Of a stretch of 7,825 nt of DNA, positions 6,173-7,825 are shown piece by piece. Both the position numbers and the translations under genes were made by a program. The stretch comes from Krumholzibacterium sp965370495 (GTDB lineage Bacteria > Krumholzibacteriota > Krumholzibacteriia > Krumholzibacteriales > Krumholzibacteriaceae): assembly GCA_965370495.1 (NCBI GenBank), contig CBDUUV010000109.1, forward strand, positions 1 to 7,825, in the 5' to 3' direction. Below the pieces are notes generated by a model. The model had not been told where the DNA came from and searched no databases. It saw only the letters and a program-made list of their open reading frames with translations. Position 1 is the stretch's first letter; the number at the start of each line of letters is the position of its first letter.

Positions 6173-6652
6173 ATGAACAGGAATACTTTCATCGCCGCGG
6201 CCACAGGTTTTGTGCTGGGTATAGTGGTTGTCGGCGTGGCGCTGATGTCAAGCGCGTCATCGATGATGATCAAGGAAGATGTCAGTTCCATGGATTTTGA
6301 AGAGACAGTGCAGAGAATTCAGGATGCGGCTGCCAAAGTGGAATGGAAGGTCCCGGCTGTCCACAGGATCGACAAGTCGGTTGCAAAGGCTGGCTACGAT
6401 GTGTTGCCCGTAGCCGTAATCGAACTTTGCAAACCCGAACATGCCGGAAAACTTCTTGTCAATGACGATAACAGGATCATAAGTTCGTTGATGCCTTGCA
6501 GGGTAGCTGTATATCAGGCCAGTGACGGCAGGGTGATCATTTCCCGGATGAATACGGCCCTGATGAGCAAACTGTTTAGCCAGGATGTGGCTGATGTCAT
6601 GGCTGCTGCTTCTTCCGATACCGAGAAGATATTTGCGGAAGTATTTAAGTAG
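6173..6652 (+). CDS. Membrane-anchored DUF302 domain protein
   Basis: The 159-residue product starts with one membrane helix (MNRNTFIAAATGFVLGIVVV, about 5-25) and continues as a single DUF302 domain (about 33-157), expected outside the cytoplasm. Motifs I recognise from the family are the conserved segment VIELCKPEHAGKLL (82-95), SLMPCRVAVY (105-114) and the DGRVIISRMN strand (118-127). Cys86, His90, Met107 and Cys109 could bind a metal or thiol, but this is inference; the family has no settled biochemical role. I chose the ATG at 6173 because AAGGA lies seven bases upstream. An in-frame ATG at 6143 would add ten charged residues and lacks a good site. The gene stands apart from the preceding operon, behind the stem-loop region. 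Confidence 0.88.
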   Translation: MNRNTFIAAATGFVLGIVVVGVALMSSASSMMIKEDVSSMDFEETVQRIQDAAAKVEWKVPAVHRIDKSVAKAGYDVLPVAVIELCKPEHAGKLLVNDDNRIISSLMPCRVAVYQASDGRVIISRMNTALMSKLFSQDVADVMAAASSDTEKIFAEVFK

Positions 6653-6701
6653 GGCCGGCAACGCCGTAAAGACAATCAAAACCGTATAACGCGATTTTCC
6701 A

Positions 6702-6729
6702 GCCTGACAGGATGACCTGCCTGTCAGGC
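6702..6729 (+). repeat. Perfect 10-bp hairpin between the DUF302 and SLAC1-type genes
   Basis: GCCTGACAGG (6702-6711) pairs with CCTGTCAGGC (6720-6729) around an eight-base loop. It is G+C-rich and lies 49 bases after the DUF302 stop. No T run follows directly; the nearest (6748-6752) is 18 bases away. It may be a Rho-type or weak terminator, an mRNA 3'-end stabiliser or a binding site. The rest of this gap (6653-6770) shows nothing convincing. Confidence 0.5.
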
Positions 6730-6770
6730 CTTGGCACCGATCAGAAATTTTTGTTTATCGAGGTGAAAGA

Positions 6771-7751
6771 ATGAATGCTGAAAATAACAGAAACGTGGTT
6801 TTGTTACGATTACAGCAGTTTCCGATTACATCTTTTGCTGTTGTTCTGGGCTTTGCCGGGTTTGCCCTGGCTGTGCAGAAGGGAAGCGGCCTGTTTTCAA
6901 TCCATCCCCTGGTCAGTACTGTAATACTGAACATTACTCTTGGCCTGTTTTTTTTCTTTAGCCTGTTATATATGCTGAAAATGGTTTTCTTTTTCAGCGA
7001 GGTCAGGGCCGAGTTCAGTCACCCGATAAAGATCAATTTCTTCCCTCTTGTAGCAAAAATTCTCCTCGTGCTGAGCATTGTCTTTATCGAACGTGATTTG
7101 TCTGTTTCGTACTATATGTGGATCGCGGGTGCGGCCGGGCAGCTCGTGGCTTCCCTTGTCATTATCTCGACATGGATCCACCACACACAATTCAGAATAG
7201 AACATATGACTCCCGCCTGGTTTATTCCCATAGTCGGGTCTCTTATTATCCCGATTGCGGGAGTGAAACATGGTTTTACGGAAATGTCCTGGTTCTTCTT
7301 TTCTGTTGGGCTGATTTTCTGGCTGATGCTTTTTATCATAGTAATGTACCGGATGATTTTCCATCAGCCGATGATGGAAAAACTGGTCCCCACACTTTTC
7401 ATACTGTTTGCGCCTCCGGCGATCGCATTCATAGCCTATATCAAACTCACAGGTGGGTTCGATTCTTTTGCCAGGATCCTCTATTCCTTCTCGCTTTTTT
7501 TGTTTTTTCTTGTCTTGTTCAAGATAAGGGTTTTTTTCAGGATAAGATTTTTCCTTTCCTGGTGGGCCTACTCTTTCCCCCTGGCCGCAAAAACACTCGC
7601 AACGATTCTCATGTATCATCTGACAGGCAGTGTTTTTTACAGGGTGCTTGCGATAACAGAGTTTTCGATGCTTGCCATTACCATTATTATACTTGTGTTA
7701 AAGACGGCAAGGGCGGTGGCAAAAAAGGAAATTTGCGTTGAAGAAAGTTAG
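6771..7751 (+). CDS. SLAC1/TehA-type anion channel or transporter (TDT family)
   Basis: The 326-residue integral membrane protein has about ten hydrophobic helices, near 19-37, 46-70, 92-108, 113-135, 148-167, 173-194, 206-225, 237-255, 261-281 and 288-311. This is the layout of the tellurite-resistance/dicarboxylate transporter family, which includes bacterial TehA, plant SLAC1 and yeast sulfite exporter Ssu1. Supporting motifs are FIPIVGSLIIPIAGV (151-165), PTLFILFAPPAIAFIAY (207-223) and SWWAYSFPLAA (263-273). The last resembles the TM9 segment of plant SLAC1; Phe269 may be the pore-gating phenylalanine (inference). Known members move anions such as chloride, nitrate, malate or sulfite; the substrate here cannot be told. 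The ATG follows GAGGTG at five bases. The lysine-containing C-terminus is cytoplasmic by charge. Confidence 0.9.
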   Translation: MNAENNRNVVLLRLQQFPITSFAVVLGFAGFALAVQKGSGLFSIHPLVSTVILNITLGLFFFFSLLYMLKMVFFFSEVRAEFSHPIKINFFPLVAKILLVLSIVFIERDLSVSYYMWIAGAAGQLVASLVIISTWIHHTQFRIEHMTPAWFIPIVGSLIIPIAGVKHGFTEMSWFFFSVGLIFWLMLFIIVMYRMIFHQPMMEKLVPTLFILFAPPAIAFIAYIKLTGGFDSFARILYSFSLFLFFLVLFKIRVFFRIRFFLSWWAYSFPLAAKTLATILMYHLTGSVFYRVLAITEFSMLAITIIILVLKTARAVAKKEICVEES

Positions 7752-7814
7752 GCGCGGTTTTACAGTGGAGCATTCAGATGTGTATACCGGGGAAACATGA
7801 CAGGGAGGAAAGAG

Positions 7815-7825
7815 ATGAAGCTAGT
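7815..7825 (+). CDS. First codons of a further gene, cut by the window edge
   Basis: ATG AAG CTA follows a strong GGGAGGAA (7803-7810) with four bases between, so a new gene probably begins here. Only three full codons are visible and no product can be named. An in-frame ATG at 7797 and another in a different frame at 7778 (after GTGGAG) are alternatives. The gap 7752-7814 shows no terminator, so the gene may be co-transcribed with the SLAC1-type gene. Confidence 0.45.

Noticed and set aside
6702..6752. Hairpin plus downstream T run as an intrinsic terminator of the DUF302 gene
   Set aside because: The T run begins 18 bases after the stem, too far for a classic intrinsic terminator, so it is listed only as a hairpin.
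6966..7619. Open frame on the minus strand opposite the SLAC1-type gene (217 codons)
   Set aside because: It is rich in charged residues because it is the complement of membrane-helix codons, a typical shadow frame.

Overview
The window looks like bacterial chromosome, probably from a Gram-negative organism. It carries an envelope lipoprotein, a periplasm-facing anchored protein and multi-pass membrane proteins, all packed tightly. Base composition is roughly balanced. Codon use is rich in AGG/AGA and ATA, and several genes start with TTG or GTG. The gene set and poorly recognisable membrane proteins would fit an uncultured lineage of the FCB type, but this is a weak inference and I do not name a phylum. 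I see no tRNA, rRNA, CRISPR array, transposase or phage gene.

Left part (1-1205, minus strand): a complete alpha/beta hydrolase is followed, with a one-base stop/start overlap (TGATG), by a membrane-anchored protein of unknown function that runs off the left edge. About 160 bases (1185-1347) separate this pair from the rightward genes. That gap holds a good sigma70-type promoter for the plus strand with a palindrome in its spacer.

Centre (1348-6004, plus strand): a five-gene run that reads as one operon. It contains an unrecognised membrane protein, a tRNA-dihydrouridine synthase (dus), larB, larC, and a LysM/TPR lipoprotein. Junctions are +16, -19, +50 and -4 bases. LarB and LarC catalyse the first and last steps of synthesis of the nickel-pincer nucleotide (NPN) cofactor, known from lactate racemase LarA. 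The middle enzyme (LarE) and any NPN-using enzyme are not in the window. The operon therefore joins a tRNA-modification gene, cofactor synthesis and envelope proteins.

Right part (6005-7825, plus strand): an AT-rich intergenic block holds two TATAAT boxes and two overlapping, mutually exclusive stem-loops. The second stem ends in a T run. Then come a membrane-anchored DUF302 protein, a perfect 10-bp hairpin, and a ten-helix SLAC1/TehA-type (TDT family) anion channel or transporter. The first bases of a further gene, with a strong Shine-Dalgarno sequence, lie at the right edge.

The most notable points are the dus-larB-larC linkage with the alternative-stem leader before the DUF302 gene, and the uncharacterised membrane protein that heads the operon. 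I found no clear case of a wholly new defence or mobile system.
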